The notes: generated by a model from the sequence alone, not told the origin. Positions 31,972-42,408 are shown, counted from the first letter of the stretch. The stretch is DNA of 45,931 nucleotides from Enterobacteriaceae bacterium UBA2655 (GCA_002359495.1 DENB01000086.1:1-45931), one strand, 5' to 3'. Numbers and translations are program-made.

Positions 31972-33303
31972 ATGCAAGCCTCTATCACAGAAACCATCGA
32001 CAAAAAGCACGACGACACGCCCGTTAACTCGCGCGGCAAAGTGGTGGTGGCATCGCTTGTCGGCACCGCCATCGAATTCTTCGATTTTTATATCTATGCC
32101 ACTGCCGCGGTGATCGTTTTCCCGCACATTTTCTTTCCGCAGGGCGACGCGACCGTGGCGACGCTCCAGTCGCTGGCGACCTTCGCCATCGCTTTCGTGG
32201 CCCGTCCGATCGGCTCTGCGGTATTTGGACACTTCGGCGATCGCATCGGCCGCAAGGCCACGCTGGTCGCCTCGCTGCTGACCATGGGTATCTCGACGGT
32301 GGTGATCGGCCTGCTGCCGGGCTACGCCACCATTGGCGTATTCGCGCCGCTGCTGCTGGCGCTGGCGCGCTTCGGCCAGGGCCTGGGCCTCGGCGGCGAA
32401 TGGGGCGGCGCGGCGCTGCTGGCGACGGAAAACGCCCCGGCGAAGAAGCGCGCGCTTTACGGCTCTTTCCCGCAGCTTGGCGCGCCGATCGGCTTTTTCT
32501 TCGCTAACGGCACCTTTCTGCTGCTCTCCTGGCTGCTGACCGACGAGCAGTTTATGGACTGGGGCTGGCGCGTGCCCTTTATTCTCTCTGCGGTTCTGGT
32601 GCTGATTGGCCTTTACGTGCGCGTCACGCTGCATGAAAGCCCGGTGTTCGCCAAAGTGCAGAAAGAGCAGAAGCAGGTGCGGATGCCTATCGGCACGCTG
32701 TTGAGCAAGCATCTGCTCGCCACCGTGCTCGGCACCTTTATTATGCTGGCGACCTACACGCTGTTCTACATCATGACCGTTTATTCGATGAGCTACGGCA
32801 CCGCCGCAGCGCCGGTCGGCCTTGGCTATTCGCGCAACAGCTTCCTGTGGATGCTGATGGTCGCGGTAATCGGCTTTGGCGTGATGGTGCCGATCGCCGG
32901 CCTGCTGGCCGACCGTTTCGGCCGTCGTAAAACGATGATCACCATTACGCTGCTGATTATCGTCTTCTCATTCCTGTTCCCGGCGATGCTCGGTTCAGGT
33001 TCGCAGCCGCTGGTGATGGGCTTCCTGCTGCTGGGCCTGAGCATTATGGGCCTGACGTTCGGCCCGATGGGCGCGCTGCTGCCGGAGCTGTTTCCGACCG
33101 AAGTGCGCTATACCGGCGCCTCTTTCTCCTACAACCTGTCGTCGATTCTCGGTGCCTCCGTCGCGCCCTATATCGCGACCTGGCTGAACAGCAATTACGG
33201 TTTGCAGGCGGTGGGACTTTACCTGGCGGCGATGGCGGTGTTAACGCTGATTGCGCTGATCGCCTGTAAAGAGACGCGGCATCAGACGCTTTACGAAGCC
33301 TGA
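31972..33303 (+). CDS. yhjE: MFS metabolite transporter YhjE
   Basis: A 443-residue inner-membrane proton symporter of the metabolite:H+ family (ProP/ShiA-like); the substrate of YhjE is not established. Characteristic blocks: TAIEFFDFYIYATAAVIVFP (TM1), the loop motif GHFGDRIGRKA, LGLGGEWGGAALLATENAP, DWGWRVPFILSA and LLADRFGRRK. About 12 helices. The ATG at 31972 follows a weak site (AAGAAACAG). The gene is last in the yhjC-D-E order and converges on ilvC, with terminators for both strands in between. Confidence 0.93.
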   Translation: MQASITETIDKKHDDTPVNSRGKVVVASLVGTAIEFFDFYIYATAAVIVFPHIFFPQGDATVATLQSLATFAIAFVARPIGSAVFGHFGDRIGRKATLVASLLTMGISTVVIGLLPGYATIGVFAPLLLALARFGQGLGLGGEWGGAALLATENAPAKKRALYGSFPQLGAPIGFFFANGTFLLLSWLLTDEQFMDWGWRVPFILSAVLVLIGLYVRVTLHESPVFAKVQKEQKQVRMPIGTLLSKHLLATVLGTFIMLATYTLFYIMTVYSMSYGTAAAPVGLGYSRNSFLWMLMVAVIGFGVMVPIAGLLADRFGRRKTMITITLLIIVFSFLFPAMLGSGSQPLVMGFLLLGLSIMGLTFGPMGALLPELFPTEVRYTGASFSYNLSSILGASVAPYIATWLNSNYGLQAVGLYLAAMAVLTLIALIACKETRHQTLYEA

Positions 33304-33317
33304 TCGAATCCGCTCTG

Positions 33318-33351
33318 AAACCCGGCCCCGGCCCCGGCGCCGGGTTTTTTT
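33318..33351 (+). terminator. Rho-independent terminator of yhjE
   Basis: AAACCCGG pairs with CCGGGTTT across a GC-rich loop and runs into TTTTTTT. Confidence 0.85.
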
Positions 33352-33375
33352 ATGCCCTTTTCTGCGCTGCGGCAA

Positions 33376-33402
33376 TAAAAAAACCCCGGCATGACCGGGG
33401 TC
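33376..33402 (-). terminator. Rho-independent terminator of ilvC
   Basis: On the minus strand ACCCCGG pairs with CCGGGGT around TCATG and is followed by a seven-base T-run. Confidence 0.92.
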
Positions 33403-33427
33403 TCAGGGCTGAAAATTGTGGTCGCGC

Positions 33428-34903
33428 TTAGCCAGCGACGGCGATACGCTTCATATCGGTCATGTAGCCGCGCAGCTTACGGCCCACCGCTTCAATCGGG
33501 TGGTTGCGGATGGCTTCATTCACGTCGCGCAGCTGCGCGTTGTCTACCGCCGTGCCGGTAACCGGCTTGCCGAGATCGCCCGGCTGCAGTTTGGTCATGA
33601 ACTCTTCCAGCAGCGGGACGGCGGCGAAAGAGAACAGGTAGTTGCCATATTCAGCGGTGTCGGAGATAACGACGTTCATCTCATACAGACGCTTACGCGC
33701 GATGGTGTTGGCGATCAGCGGCAGCTCGTGCAGCGATTCGTAATAAGCGGACTCTTCGATGATGCCGGCGTCCACCATGGTTTCAAACGCCAGCTCAACG
33801 CCCGCTTTCACCATCGCGATCATCAGTACGCCCTGATCATAGTACTCCTGCTCTTCGATTTTGCCTTCGAACTGCGGCGCGGTTTCAAACGCGGTTTTGC
33901 CGGTCTCTTCGCGCCAGGTCAGCAGGTTTTTATCGTCGTTCGCCCAGTCCGCCATCATGCCGGAAGAGAACTCGCCGGAGATGATGTCGTCCATATGTTT
34001 CTGGAACAGCGGCGCCATCAAAGTCTTCAGCTGCTCGGAGAGCGCGAAGGCGCGCAGCTTCGCCGGGTTGGAGAGGCGATCCATCATCAGGGTGATGCCG
34101 CCGAACTTCAGGGATTCGGTGATGGTTTCCCAGCCGAACTGGATCAGCTTCTCGGCGTACGCCGCATCGGTTCCTTCCGCCACCAGCTTGTCGAAGCAGA
34201 GCAGCGAACCGGCCTGCAGCATGCCGCACAGAATGGTCTGCTCGCCCATCAGATCCGATTTCACTTCCGCCACGAACGAGGACTCCAGCACCCCCGCGCG
34301 ATGACCGCCGGTTGCCGCCGCCCAGGCTTTGGCGATCGCCATGCCTTCGCCTTTCGGGTCGTTTTCCGGGTGTACGGCGATCAAGGTCGGCACGCCGAAG
34401 CCACGCTTATACTCTTCGCGCACTTCGGTGCCCGGACACTTCGGCGCCACCATCACGACGGTAATGTCTTTACGAATGGTTTCGCCCACTTCGACGATGT
34501 TGAAACCGTGCGAGTAGCCCAGCGCCGCGCCATCTTTCATCAGCGGCTGCACCGCCTGCACCACGGCGGAGTGCTGTTTGTCCGGCGTCAGGTTCACTAC
34601 CAGATCCGCCTGCGGGATCAGCTCTTCATAGGTGCCGACTTTAAAACCGTTATCGGTCGCTTTGCGCCATGAGGCGCGCTTCTCGGCGATCGCTTCCGCC
34701 CGCAGGGCATAAGCGATATCCAGACCGGAATCGCGCATGTTGAGGCCTTGGTTCAGGCCCTGAGCACCACAGCCAACGATGACGACTTTTTTGCCTTTCA
34801 GAAAGTTCGCGCCGTCCGCGAACTCATCGCGCGACATAAAACGACATTTGCCTAATTGCGCCAGCTGATTGCGCAGATTCAACGTGTTGAAATAATTAGC
34901 CAT
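33428..34903 (-). CDS. ilvC: Ketol-acid reductoisomerase (class II)
   Basis: The second enzyme of valine and isoleucine synthesis: it rearranges and reduces acetolactate or acetohydroxybutyrate using NADPH and two magnesium ions. 491 residues, the long class II form of enterobacteria. The NADPH motif GCGAQG is at residues 44-49 ([13 protein letters not shown]), and [22 protein letters not shown] plus [17 protein letters not shown] mark the metal and knotted domains. It is divergent from ilvY, whose operator lies in the gap. A terminator follows. In E. coli ppiC follows ilvC; here yhjE does. Confidence 0.98.
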   Translation of the reverse strand: MANYFNTLNLRNQLAQLGKCRFMSRDEFADGANFLKGKKVVIVGCGAQGLNQGLNMRDSGLDIAYALRAEAIAEKRASWRKATDNGFKVGTYEELIPQADLVVNLTPDKQHSAVVQAVQPLMKDGAALGYSHGFNIVEVGETIRKDITVVMVAPKCPGTEVREEYKRGFGVPTLIAVHPENDPKGEGMAIAKAWAAATGGHRAGVLESSFVAEVKSDLMGEQTILCGMLQAGSLLCFDKLVAEGTDAAYAEKLIQFGWETITESLKFGGITLMMDRLSNPAKLRAFALSEQLKTLMAPLFQKHMDDIISGEFSSGMMADWANDDKNLLTWREETGKTAFETAPQFEGKIEEQEYYDQGVLMIAMVKAGVELAFETMVDAGIIEESAYYESLHELPLIANTIARKRLYEMNVVISDTAEYGNYLFSFAAVPLLEEFMTKLQPGDLGKPVTGTAVDNAQLRDVNEAIRNHPIEAVGRKLRGYMTDMKRIAVAG

Positions 34904-35027
34904 GGGTACTCCGGTTAGATGTAGTGTTTGCTGTTATTCCTGTTCGGCGCCGGGTTGCCAGCGCCGCCAATGAAGCCATCATATGTCAGGAAATTTGTTG
35001 CTTAAATTGATATATTAACAACGTCGC

Positions 35028-35044
35028 ATTGCAATAGTTGCAAT
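35028..35044. promoter_or_regulatory. IlvY operator in the ilvC-ilvY gap
   Basis: ATTGCAA-TAG-TTGCAAT is a perfect 7-bp palindrome, with a looser TTGTT/AACAA pair at 34995-35021 beside it. This matches the known plan of two tandem IlvY sites between ilvY and ilvC, where IlvY activates ilvC with its inducer acetolactate. Confidence 0.75.
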
Positions 35045-35066
35045 ACAAAACTGAGGCGCTCCGCAC

Positions 35067-35948
35067 ATGGATTTACGCGATCTGAAACTCTTTCTGCATC
35101 TGGCCGACAGCTGCCACTTTGGTCGCACCGCGCGCGCCATGCACGTCAGCCCGTCGACGCTGTCGCGTCAAATTCAGCGGCTTGAAGAGGATGTCGGCCA
35201 TGCGCTGTTCTTACGGGATAACCGCACCGTCACCCTGACCGAGGCGGGGGAGCGACTGCGCCAGTTCGCCCAGCAGACGCTGCTGCAATATCAGCAGCTG
35301 CGCCATGCGATGGATCTTAACGGCCCGTCGCTCAGCGGCGAGCTGCGTCTCTACTGCTCGGTCACGGCCGCCTACAGCCATCTGCCGCCGATTCTTGATC
35401 GCTTCCGCGCGGAACATCCGCAGGTGGAGATTAAACTCACTACCGGCGACGCGGCGGACGCGGTGGGAAAAGTGCAGTCGGGCGACGCCGATCTGGCTAT
35501 CGCCGGGCGCCCGGAAACCCTGCCCGCCAGCATTGATTTTACCCCGCTCGACCTTATTCCGCTGGTGCTGATCGCCCCTTCTCTGCCCTGTCCGGTTCGC
35601 GCTCAGGCGACCCAAGAGCCGCCGGACTGGTCATCAATCCCTTTTATCCTGCCGGATCAGGGACCGGCGCGCCGGCGCATCGATCTCTGGTTTCGTCATC
35701 GCCGCATCGCCAATCCGCTGATTTACGCCACGGTTTCCGGTCATGAGGCGATTGTGTCGATGGTGGCGCTCGGCTGCGGCATCGCCTTGCTGCCGGACGT
35801 GGTGCTGGAGAACAGCCCGGAGCCGGTGCGCAATCGCGTGCTGATTCTGGAAGATATGGAGCCGGTGATGCCGCTGGAGCTGGGCGTTTGCGTACAAAAA
35901 AAGCGGCTCGGGGAGCCGCTTATGAATGCCTTCTGGAATCTACTCTAG
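35067..35948 (+). CDS. ilvY: LysR-family activator IlvY
   Basis: A 293-residue regulator (about 297 in E. coli) that activates ilvC in response to acetolactate. HTH at residues 1-58: MDLRDLKLFLHLADSCHFGRTARAMHVSPSTLSRQIQRLEED. Middle blocks VTAAYSHLPPILDRFRAEHPQVEIKLTTGDAADAV and LIAPSLPCPV are typical. It is divergent from ilvC over 163 bp. The last 50 bp of coding sequence contain, on the other strand, the terminator of the ilvLXGMEDA operon, and the stop codon directly touches that of ilvA. Confidence 0.95.
   Translation: MDLRDLKLFLHLADSCHFGRTARAMHVSPSTLSRQIQRLEEDVGHALFLRDNRTVTLTEAGERLRQFAQQTLLQYQQLRHAMDLNGPSLSGELRLYCSVTAAYSHLPPILDRFRAEHPQVEIKLTTGDAADAVGKVQSGDADLAIAGRPETLPASIDFTPLDLIPLVLIAPSLPCPVRAQATQEPPDWSSIPFILPDQGPARRRIDLWFRHRRIANPLIYATVSGHEAIVSMVALGCGIALLPDVVLENSPEPVRNRVLILEDMEPVMPLELGVCVQKKRLGEPLMNAFWNLL
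35895..35921 (-). terminator. Terminator of ilvLXGMEDA inside the ilvY coding end
   Basis: On the minus strand AAGCGGCTC pairs with GAGCCGCTT around three bases and runs into a T-run (TTTTTTT at 35902-35895). It begins 28 bp after the ilvA stop and lies wholly within ilvY codons. Confidence 0.85.
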
Positions 35949-37496
35949 TCAGTTGCCTGCCAGGAAGAAGCGGAAGGCCGGGTTGCGCGTTTCGTCATGA
36001 AAATCGTAGCCCAGCGCGGCCAGATGCTCTTCGAAACGCGGTTCGCTCTCGCCCAGCTCGAAGGCCGCCAGCACGCGGCCGTAATCAGTGCCGTGGCTGC
36101 GGTAGTGGAACAGCGAAATATTCCAGTGCGTGCCGAGCGTTTGTAAAAACTTCAGCAGCGCTCCCGGCGCCTCCGGGAACTCAAAGCTGAAAAGACGCTC
36201 GCGCAGCGGTTTCGAGGGACGGCCGCCGACCATATAGCGCACATGCAGCTTCGCCATCTCGTCGTCGGAGAGATCCACCACGTGGTAGCCGCCGGCGGTC
36301 AGCTGTTCGATGATTTCGCTGCGCTCCTCCAGCCCGCGCGTCAGGCGCACGCCGACAAAAATGCAGGCGTTGTCGGCGTCGGCGTAGCGGTAGTTGAACT
36401 CAGTCACCGCGCGGCCGCCCAGCGTCTGGCAAAACTTCAGGAAGCTGCCCTGCTGTTCGGGGATCGTTACCGCCAGCAGCGCCTCACGCTGTTCCCCCAG
36501 CTCGCAGCGTTCGGAAACGTAACGCAAACCGTGGAAATTGACGTTGGCGCCGGAGAGCACATGGGCCAGGCGTTCACCCTTGATGTCGTGCTGCTGGATA
36601 TACTTTTTCATCCCCGCCAGCGCCAACGCGCCAGAGGGTTCCGCCACCGCGCGCACGTCTTCGAACAGATCTTTCATCGCGGCGCAAATCGCATCGCTGT
36701 CCACGGTCACGATATCGTCGAGGTACGCCTGACAGAGCCGGAAAGTTTCGCTGCCGATGCGCTTCACCGCCACCCCTTCAGCAAACAGCCCGACGCGCGG
36801 CAGATCGACCGGCTCTCCCGCCTCCAGCGCCGCTTTCAGGCAGGCGGAATCTTCCGCTTCCACCGCGATCACTTTAATCTGCGGCATTAGCTGTTTGATC
36901 AGCACCGCCACGCCCGCCGCCAGCCCGCCGCCGCCGACCGGAACGAAGACGCGATCGATATGCGCGTCCTGTTGCAGCAGCTCCATCGCCAGCGTGCCCT
37001 GTCCGGCGATCACCGCCGGATGATCGAAAGGCGGAACAAAGGTGTAGCCCTGCTGCTCAGCCAGTTCAATCGCTTTGGCTTTCGCCTCGTCGAAATTGGC
37101 GCCGAACAGGTAAGCCTCACCGCCGAACGCGCGCACGGCGTCAACCTTGATATCCGCCGTCGCGACCGGCATCACAATCAGCGATTTGATGCCCAGCTTG
37201 CTGGCGGAGAGCGCCACGCCCTGCGCGTGGTTGCCAGCCGAAGCCGTCACCACGCCGCGCGCTTTCTGCTCTTCGTTCAGCCCGGCGATCATTGCGTAGG
37301 CGCCGCGCAGCTTAAAGCTGTGAACCGGCTGACGGTCCTCGCGCTTCACCAGAATGGTGTTGCCGAGACGCGATGAAATCTTTTCCATCTTTTGCAGCGG
37401 CGTTACCTGGGCGACTTCGTAGACCGGCGAACGCAGCACGGCGCGCAAATATTCCGCGCCGCAGGGCGCGGCGGGAAGCGGTTGAGGCTCGGCCAT
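35949..37496 (-). CDS. ilvA: Threonine ammonia-lyase (biosynthetic threonine deaminase)
   Basis: A PLP enzyme that converts threonine to 2-oxobutanoate, the first step towards isoleucine, and is inhibited by isoleucine. 515 residues (514 in E. coli). The PLP lysine is Lys62 in SFKLRGAYAM; the phosphate loop VGGGGLAAG follows. The C-terminal half (from about 325) carries two ACT-like regulatory domains (ALLAVTIPEQQGSFLKFCQTLG and LFSFEFPEAPGALLKFL). It is the last gene of the operon, 3 bp after ilvD, and its stop directly abuts that of ilvY. Confidence 0.98.
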   Translation of the reverse strand: MAEPQPLPAAPCGAEYLRAVLRSPVYEVAQVTPLQKMEKISSRLGNTILVKREDRQPVHSFKLRGAYAMIAGLNEEQKARGVVTASAGNHAQGVALSASKLGIKSLIVMPVATADIKVDAVRAFGGEAYLFGANFDEAKAKAIELAEQQGYTFVPPFDHPAVIAGQGTLAMELLQQDAHIDRVFVPVGGGGLAAGVAVLIKQLMPQIKVIAVEAEDSACLKAALEAGEPVDLPRVGLFAEGVAVKRIGSETFRLCQAYLDDIVTVDSDAICAAMKDLFEDVRAVAEPSGALALAGMKKYIQQHDIKGERLAHVLSGANVNFHGLRYVSERCELGEQREALLAVTIPEQQGSFLKFCQTLGGRAVTEFNYRYADADNACIFVGVRLTRGLEERSEIIEQLTAGGYHVVDLSDDEMAKLHVRYMVGGRPSKPLRERLFSFEFPEAPGALLKFLQTLGTHWNISLFHYRSHGTDYGRVLAAFELGESEPRFEEHLAALGYDFHDETRNPAFRFFLAGN

Positions 37497-37499
37497 CGG

Positions 37500-39350
37500 T
37501 TAGCCTCCCAGTTTGCTCTTGTCGCGCACCGCGCCTTTATCGGCGCTGGTGGCGAGCGAAGCGTAAGCGCGCAGGGCGAAAGAGACTTCGCGCTGGCGTG
37601 AGTGCGGCGTGTAAGCCGCTGCGCCGCGTGCTTCCTCGATTTCACGACGCGCATGCAGCTCGTTATCCGCCACGGCCAGTTTGATGCCGCGGTTCGGGAT
37701 ATCGATTTCAATGATGTCGCCATCCTGCACCAGCGCGATGGTGCCGCCGCTGGCCGCTTCCGGCGACGCGTGGCCGATAGAGAGACCGGAAGTGCCGCCG
37801 GAGAAACGGCCGTCGGTGATCAGCGCGCAGCTTTTGCCCAAGCCCATCGATTTCAGATAGGTGGTAGGATAGAGCATCTCCTGCATACCCGGACCGCCTT
37901 TCGGCCCCTCGTAGCGGATCACCACTACGTCGCCCGCCACCACTTTGCCGCCGAGGATCGCTTCAACGGCGTCATCCTGGCTCTCATACACTTTCGCCGG
38001 GCCGCGGAAGGTCAGGATCTCTTTATCCACGCCTGCGGTTTTCACGATGCAGCCGTCTTCCGCCAGGTTGCCGTAGAGTACCGCCAGTCCGCCATCCTGC
38101 GAGAAAGCGTGTTCGCGCGAACGGATGCAGCCTTCCTGACGGTCGTCGTCCAGCGTATCCCAGCGGCAATCCTGCGAGAACGCCTGCGTGGTGCGGATGC
38201 CCGCCGGACCAGCGCGGAACATTTTTTTCACCGCCTCGTCCTGCGTCAGCATGATGTCGTATTGGTCGAGCGTCTCACGCAGGCTCAGGCCCAGCACGTT
38301 GCGCACGCTGTTGTCCAGCAGCCCCGCGCGGTCCAGCTCGCCGAGAATGCCGAGCACGCCGCCGGCGCGGTGAACGTCTTCCATATGGTATTTCTGGGTG
38401 CTCGGCGCCACTTTGCACAGGTGCGGCACCTGACGCGACAGGCGATCGATATCGGAGATATTGAAGTCGACGTCGCCTTCCTGCGCCGCCGCCAGCAGAT
38501 GCAGTACGGTATTGGTGGAGCCGCCCATGGCGATATCCAGCGTCATGGCGTTTTCAAACGCCGCTTTGTTGGCGATATTGCGCGGCAGCACGGCGCTGTC
38601 GTCCTGCTCGTACCAGCGCTTCGCCAGGCCGACGATGCGCTTGCCGGCGTTGACAAACAGCGCTTTGCGGTCCGCGTGAGTCGCCAGCAGCGAGCCGTTG
38701 CCCGGCTGCGACAGACCCAGCGCTTCGGTCAGGCAGTTCATCGAGTTGGCGGTGAACATGCCGGAGCAGGAGCCGCAGGTTGGACAGGCCGAGCGTTCGA
38801 TCTGCTCGCTCTCGGCGTCGCTGACGTTCGGGTTCGCGCCCTGGATCATCGCGTCCACCAGGTCCAGCTTGATGATTTTGTCGGAGAGCTTGGTTTTTCC
38901 GGCCTCCATCGGACCGCCGGAGACGAAAATCACCGGGATGTTCAGGCGCAGCGCGGCCATCAACATCCCTGGGGTGATCTTGTCGCAGTTAGAGATGCAG
39001 ACCATGGCGTCGGCGCAGTGCGCGTTGACCATGTACTCGACGGAATCGGCGATCAGCTCGCGCGACGGCAGTGAATACAGCATGCCGCCATGGCCCATGG
39101 CGATACCGTCATCCACCGCAATGGTGTTGAACTCCTTCGCGACGCCGCCAGCGGCTTCGATCTGCTCAGCCACCAGCTTGCCGAGATCGCGCAGGTGCAC
39201 ATGGCCCGGCACGAATTGGGTGAATGAGTTGACCACGGCGATGATCGGCTTGCCGAAATCGTCGTCGGTCATTCCTGTCGCGCGCCACAGGGCACGGGCA
39301 CCCGCCATATTGCGGCCATGGGTGGTAGTGGCGGAACGGTACTTAGGCAT
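37500..39350 (-). CDS. ilvD: Dihydroxy-acid dehydratase
   Basis: A 616-residue Fe-S enzyme (same length as E. coli) that dehydrates dihydroxy-isovalerate and dihydroxy-methylvalerate. Cluster cysteines are visible in [12 protein letters not shown] and [21 protein letters not shown], and [20 protein letters not shown] is the active-site block near the C-terminus. It follows ilvE by 60 bp and precedes ilvA by 3 bp. Confidence 0.98.
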   Translation of the reverse strand: MPKYRSATTTHGRNMAGARALWRATGMTDDDFGKPIIAVVNSFTQFVPGHVHLRDLGKLVAEQIEAAGGVAKEFNTIAVDDGIAMGHGGMLYSLPSRELIADSVEYMVNAHCADAMVCISNCDKITPGMLMAALRLNIPVIFVSGGPMEAGKTKLSDKIIKLDLVDAMIQGANPNVSDAESEQIERSACPTCGSCSGMFTANSMNCLTEALGLSQPGNGSLLATHADRKALFVNAGKRIVGLAKRWYEQDDSAVLPRNIANKAAFENAMTLDIAMGGSTNTVLHLLAAAQEGDVDFNISDIDRLSRQVPHLCKVAPSTQKYHMEDVHRAGGVLGILGELDRAGLLDNSVRNVLGLSLRETLDQYDIMLTQDEAVKKMFRAGPAGIRTTQAFSQDCRWDTLDDDRQEGCIRSREHAFSQDGGLAVLYGNLAEDGCIVKTAGVDKEILTFRGPAKVYESQDDAVEAILGGKVVAGDVVVIRYEGPKGGPGMQEMLYPTTYLKSMGLGKSCALITDGRFSGGTSGLSIGHASPEAASGGTIALVQDGDIIEIDIPNRGIKLAVADNELHARREIEEARGAAAYTPHSRQREVSFALRAYASLATSADKGAVRDKSKLGG

Positions 39351-39410
39351 GCTCTATTTACTCCAGTCTGGATAAGCACGCGGACGCTGTCGCGCCCGCG
39401 AATTGTCATG

Positions 39411-40340
39411 TTATGGGTTAACCGGATCTAACCAGCCCCATTTATCTTCTGTTTCACCGCTGAACAGACCGAAGAAGGCCTGCTGAATGCGTTTGGTGAC
39501 CGGGCCGCATTTGCCTTCGCCGACCTGGATGCCGTCGACGCTGCGCACCGGCGTGATTTCCGCTGCGGTGCCGGACATGAAGACTTCGTCGGCCAGGTAG
39601 AGAGATTCGCGCGACAGCACCTGCTCGCGCACTTCGATGCCCATATCTTTCGCCAGCTTAATGATGGCGTCGCGCGTGATGCCCGGCAGAGCGGAAGAGG
39701 TGAACGGCGGCGTGAACAGAATGCCGTCTTTCACTTCGAACAGGTTTTCGCCGGCGCCTTCGGAAATATAGCCGTTAGTGTCGAGCGCGATGCCTTCCTG
39801 ATAGCCGTGACGGCGCGCTTCGCTGCCTACCAGCAATGAGGAAAGGTAGTTGCCGCCCGCTTTGGCTGCGGTCGGGATGGTATTCGGCGCGACGCGGTTC
39901 CAGGAGGAGACCATCGCGTCGATGCCCTGCTCCAGCGCTTCAGCGCCCAGGTAGGCGCCCCACGGGAAGGCGGCGATGATCACGTCGGTGCTGAAGCCGT
40001 CCGGCGGGTTGACGCCCAGGCCCACGTCGCCGACGAAGGCCAGCGGACGGATGTAAGCGCTTTTCAGGTTGTTGACGCGCAGCACTTCGCGGCAGGCTTC
40101 CATCAGCTCATCGACGCTCGGTTTGATCGGGAAACGATAGATTTTGGCGGAGTCATGCAGACGTTGCATATGTTCGCGATGGCGGAAAACTACCGGGCCT
40201 TTGTGTGAGTCGTAGCAGCGCACGCCTTCAAAGACGGAAGTGCCGTAGTGCAGCGCATGAGACATGACGCTGACCTTCGCCTCTTCCCATTTAACCATCT
40301 CGCCATTGAACCAAATAAAGTCTGCTTTCTTCGTACTCAT
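39411..40340 (-). CDS. ilvE: Branched-chain amino acid aminotransferase
   Basis: A 309-residue fold-type-IV PLP enzyme that makes valine, leucine and isoleucine from their oxo-acids. The PLP lysine is Lys160 in TAAKAGGNY. Other blocks: YGTSVFEGVRCYDSHKGPVVF, EGAGENLFEVKDG and DEVFMSGTAAEITPV. It lies 18 bp after ilvM in the operon. Confidence 0.98.
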   Translation of the reverse strand: MSTKKADFIWFNGEMVKWEEAKVSVMSHALHYGTSVFEGVRCYDSHKGPVVFRHREHMQRLHDSAKIYRFPIKPSVDELMEACREVLRVNNLKSAYIRPLAFVGDVGLGVNPPDGFSTDVIIAAFPWGAYLGAEALEQGIDAMVSSWNRVAPNTIPTAAKAGGNYLSSLLVGSEARRHGYQEGIALDTNGYISEGAGENLFEVKDGILFTPPFTSSALPGITRDAIIKLAKDMGIEVREQVLSRESLYLADEVFMSGTAAEITPVRSVDGIQVGEGKCGPVTKRIQQAFFGLFSGETEDKWGWLDPVNP

Positions 40341-40358
40341 TCTTATTTCCTCTCGCGG

Positions 40359-40616
40359 CTAGGCGCGGATTTGTTGTGTTGTCTGCTGTTGAATCTGGAC
40401 GCAGGCGACGTCCATCAATTTGCTTAGCTGCTTTGACAGTAAATCGACAGAACGCTGGCTGGCAACGGTCATTTCAATATTTATATTTTCCGCGCTGGCT
40501 CCTGAGGCCATATTCATGGCGCAAACCTGAAAGCCGCGGTGACGAACCACGCGCAGGATGCGCTCCAGTATTTCAGGACGAAAGCGCGCTTCGATAGACA
40601 GTTGATGCTGATTCAT
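40359..40616 (-). CDS. ilvM: Acetolactate synthase II small subunit
   Basis: An 85-residue ACT-domain protein (87 in E. coli) needed for activity and stability of acetolactate synthase II. It begins [29 protein letters not shown] and contains [10 protein letters not shown]. Its ATG overlaps the ilvG stop as ATGA, a sign of translational coupling and equal subunit production. Confidence 0.96.
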   Translation of the reverse strand: MNQHQLSIEARFRPEILERILRVVRHRGFQVCAMNMASGASAENINIEMTVASQRSVDLLSKQLSKLMDVACVQIQQQTTQQIRA

Positions 40617-42259
40617 ACGGTTTTCTCCATCATGTGTGCGTTGCTGGCGCCGGGCGGCACCAGTGGCCAGACGTTTTCATGCTCATCAATCGCAACATGC
40701 AGGAAGTAGGGACCTTCGCTGTTCAGCAGAGCATCAAGGGCGGCGTCGACCTGATCTTTACGGGTAATACGCTGGCCAGGAATATCGAACGCGCTGGCCA
40801 GCGTGAGGAAGTCGGGATTGTCGGAGAGGTTGGTTTCGCTGTAGCGACCCTCGAAAAACAGCTGCTGCCATTGGCGCACCATTCCCAGACGCTGGTTATC
40901 CAGCAGCAAGATCTTCACCGGCAGCTTTTTGCGCTTAATGGTGCCCAGCTCCTGGATATTCATCATGATAGAGCCGTCGCCAGAGACGCAGATCACCGTA
41001 TCCCGCGGACGCGCGACCTGCGCGCCGACTGCGGCGGGCAAGCCGAAGCCCATAGTGCCGAGACCGCTGGAGGTGATGAAATTCTCCGGCGCGCTGAAAC
41101 TCATGTGCTGGGCCGACCACATTTGATGCTGCCCAACGTCCGTGGTGACGACGGCGCTGTCCGGTTTGCGATCCGACAGCTGCTTCAGCAGCAGCGGCGC
41201 ATAGATCGCCTCGCCGGGATGATCGTAACGCCATGCGTGCTCCGCTTTTAACGCTTTCACTTCGTTGCGCCAGGCGTCGATCTGTAGCGGCTGGCTCAGC
41301 GCCGGCAACAAATGTTTAAAGTCGCCATGCAAACAAACATGGGCGCGCCGCAGCTTGTTCAGTTCGACAGGATCGATATCCAGATGAATCACGCTGGCAT
41401 GCGGCGCGAAGGTATCCAGCTTGCCGGTGACGCGGTCGTCGAAACGCGCGCCTACCGCGATCAGCAGATCGCAGGCTTGCACCGCCAGGTTAGCGGCTTT
41501 GGTGCCGTGCATCCCCAGCATGCCGAGATAAACATCGCTGCGCGCATCGGCGCTGCCGAGCCCCTTCAGCGTGCTGACCATCGGGATGCCGCTCTCTTCC
41601 GCCAGCGCGCGCAGTTCAGGCACCGCCTGCGCCATCCCGACGCCGCCGCCGACATAAAGAACAGGCTTCTGCGCCTGCGCCATCATGGCGCGCGCGTCGA
41701 GGATCTGCTGATGCGGATGAATCGGCGCTTCTTCAACCGGCAGCAGATGCGGAGCCAGATCGCCTTTCGCCACCTGGATATCTTTGGGAATATCGACCAG
41801 CACCGGGCCGGGACGTCCCGAGCGGGCGGTAGCGAACGCTTCCGCCATCACCGAAGGCAAATCGTCCAGCGACTCGACCAGGAAGCTGTGTTTGGTGCAG
41901 GCGAGCGAGAGGCCCAGCACATCGATCTCCTGAAAGGCGTCGGTGCCGATCAGCGGAGAGGCAACCTGACCGGTGATGGCGACCACGGGCACGGAGTCCA
42001 TCAGCGCGTCAGCCAGTCCGGTGATCAGGTTGGTGGCGCCGGGACCGGACGTGGCGATGCAGACGCCGGTTTTGCCGGTCGCGCGCGCATAACCGATCGC
42101 TGCCATTGCCGCGCCCTGCTCGTGTCGACACAGTAGGTGTTCCACGCCGCCGTCATACAGCGCATCGTAGACCGGCATGATTGCGCCGCCCGGATAACCA
42201 AATACGGTTTCAACACCCTGCGCGCGTAAAGCCTGAACCACCCACTGTGCACCTGTCAT
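40613..42259 (-). CDS. ilvG: Acetolactate synthase II large subunit, intact
   Basis: A 548-residue ThDP- and FAD-dependent enzyme that makes acetolactate and acetohydroxybutyrate. The ATG at 42259 ([25 protein letters not shown]) has GGAG upstream; an in-frame ATG at 42289 runs through ilvX and is rejected. The catalytic Glu47 is in [10 protein letters not shown] and the ThDP motif is [12 protein letters not shown] with [14 protein letters not shown]. The frame is complete, unlike the frameshifted ilvG of E. coli K-12. It overlaps ilvM by 4 bp. Confidence 0.98.
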   Translation of the reverse strand: MTGAQWVVQALRAQGVETVFGYPGGAIMPVYDALYDGGVEHLLCRHEQGAAMAAIGYARATGKTGVCIATSGPGATNLITGLADALMDSVPVVAITGQVASPLIGTDAFQEIDVLGLSLACTKHSFLVESLDDLPSVMAEAFATARSGRPGPVLVDIPKDIQVAKGDLAPHLLPVEEAPIHPHQQILDARAMMAQAQKPVLYVGGGVGMAQAVPELRALAEESGIPMVSTLKGLGSADARSDVYLGMLGMHGTKAANLAVQACDLLIAVGARFDDRVTGKLDTFAPHASVIHLDIDPVELNKLRRAHVCLHGDFKHLLPALSQPLQIDAWRNEVKALKAEHAWRYDHPGEAIYAPLLLKQLSDRKPDSAVVTTDVGQHQMWSAQHMSFSAPENFITSSGLGTMGFGLPAAVGAQVARPRDTVICVSGDGSIMMNIQELGTIKRKKLPVKILLLDNQRLGMVRQWQQLFFEGRYSETNLSDNPDFLTLASAFDIPGQRITRKDQVDAALDALLNSEGPYFLHVAIDEHENVWPLVPPGASNAHMMEKTV

Positions 42260-42261
42260 GG

Positions 42262-42312
42262 TTATTCTCCTGTCTCTCGACGGGAACAACAGAATTTTAT
42301 GCTACTGTTCAT
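42262..42312 (-). CDS. ilvX: IlvX small peptide
   Basis: A 16-codon gene between the attenuator and ilvG. The product [16 protein letters not shown] closely resembles E. coli IlvX (also 16 residues, ending in R-x-TG-x). The ATG at 42312 has GAGGAA upstream; the stop is two bases before the ilvG start, so it may couple translation of ilvG. No biochemical role is known. Confidence 0.9.
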   Translation of the reverse strand: MNSSIKFCCSRRETGE

Positions 42313-42352
42313 TGTTTGTTCCTCGCTTAATCGCTGATATTCCATCTGGTCG

Positions 42353-42389
42353 AAAAAAAACCCCCGGACCTTTCGGTGCGGGGGTTTTT
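42353..42389 (-). terminator. ilv operon attenuator
   Basis: On the minus strand a stem of CCCCCGCACC with GGTCCGGGGG around GAAA runs into TTTTTTTT. It lies between ilvL and ilvX. Stalling of ribosomes on ilvL when leucine, valine or isoleucine is scarce should prevent its formation, as in the known enterobacterial mechanism. Confidence 0.95.
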
Positions 42390-42408
42390 CGAATTCCAGG
42401 CTTGATTT

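Noticed and set aside
33416..34672. 418-codon open frame antisense to ilvC
   Set aside because: Shadow frame; it runs over the ilvC terminator and has low-complexity His/Arg/Phe composition.
37602..39074. 490-codon open frame antisense to ilvD
   Set aside because: Same reason: shadow of a strongly conserved gene, with no domain or start signal.
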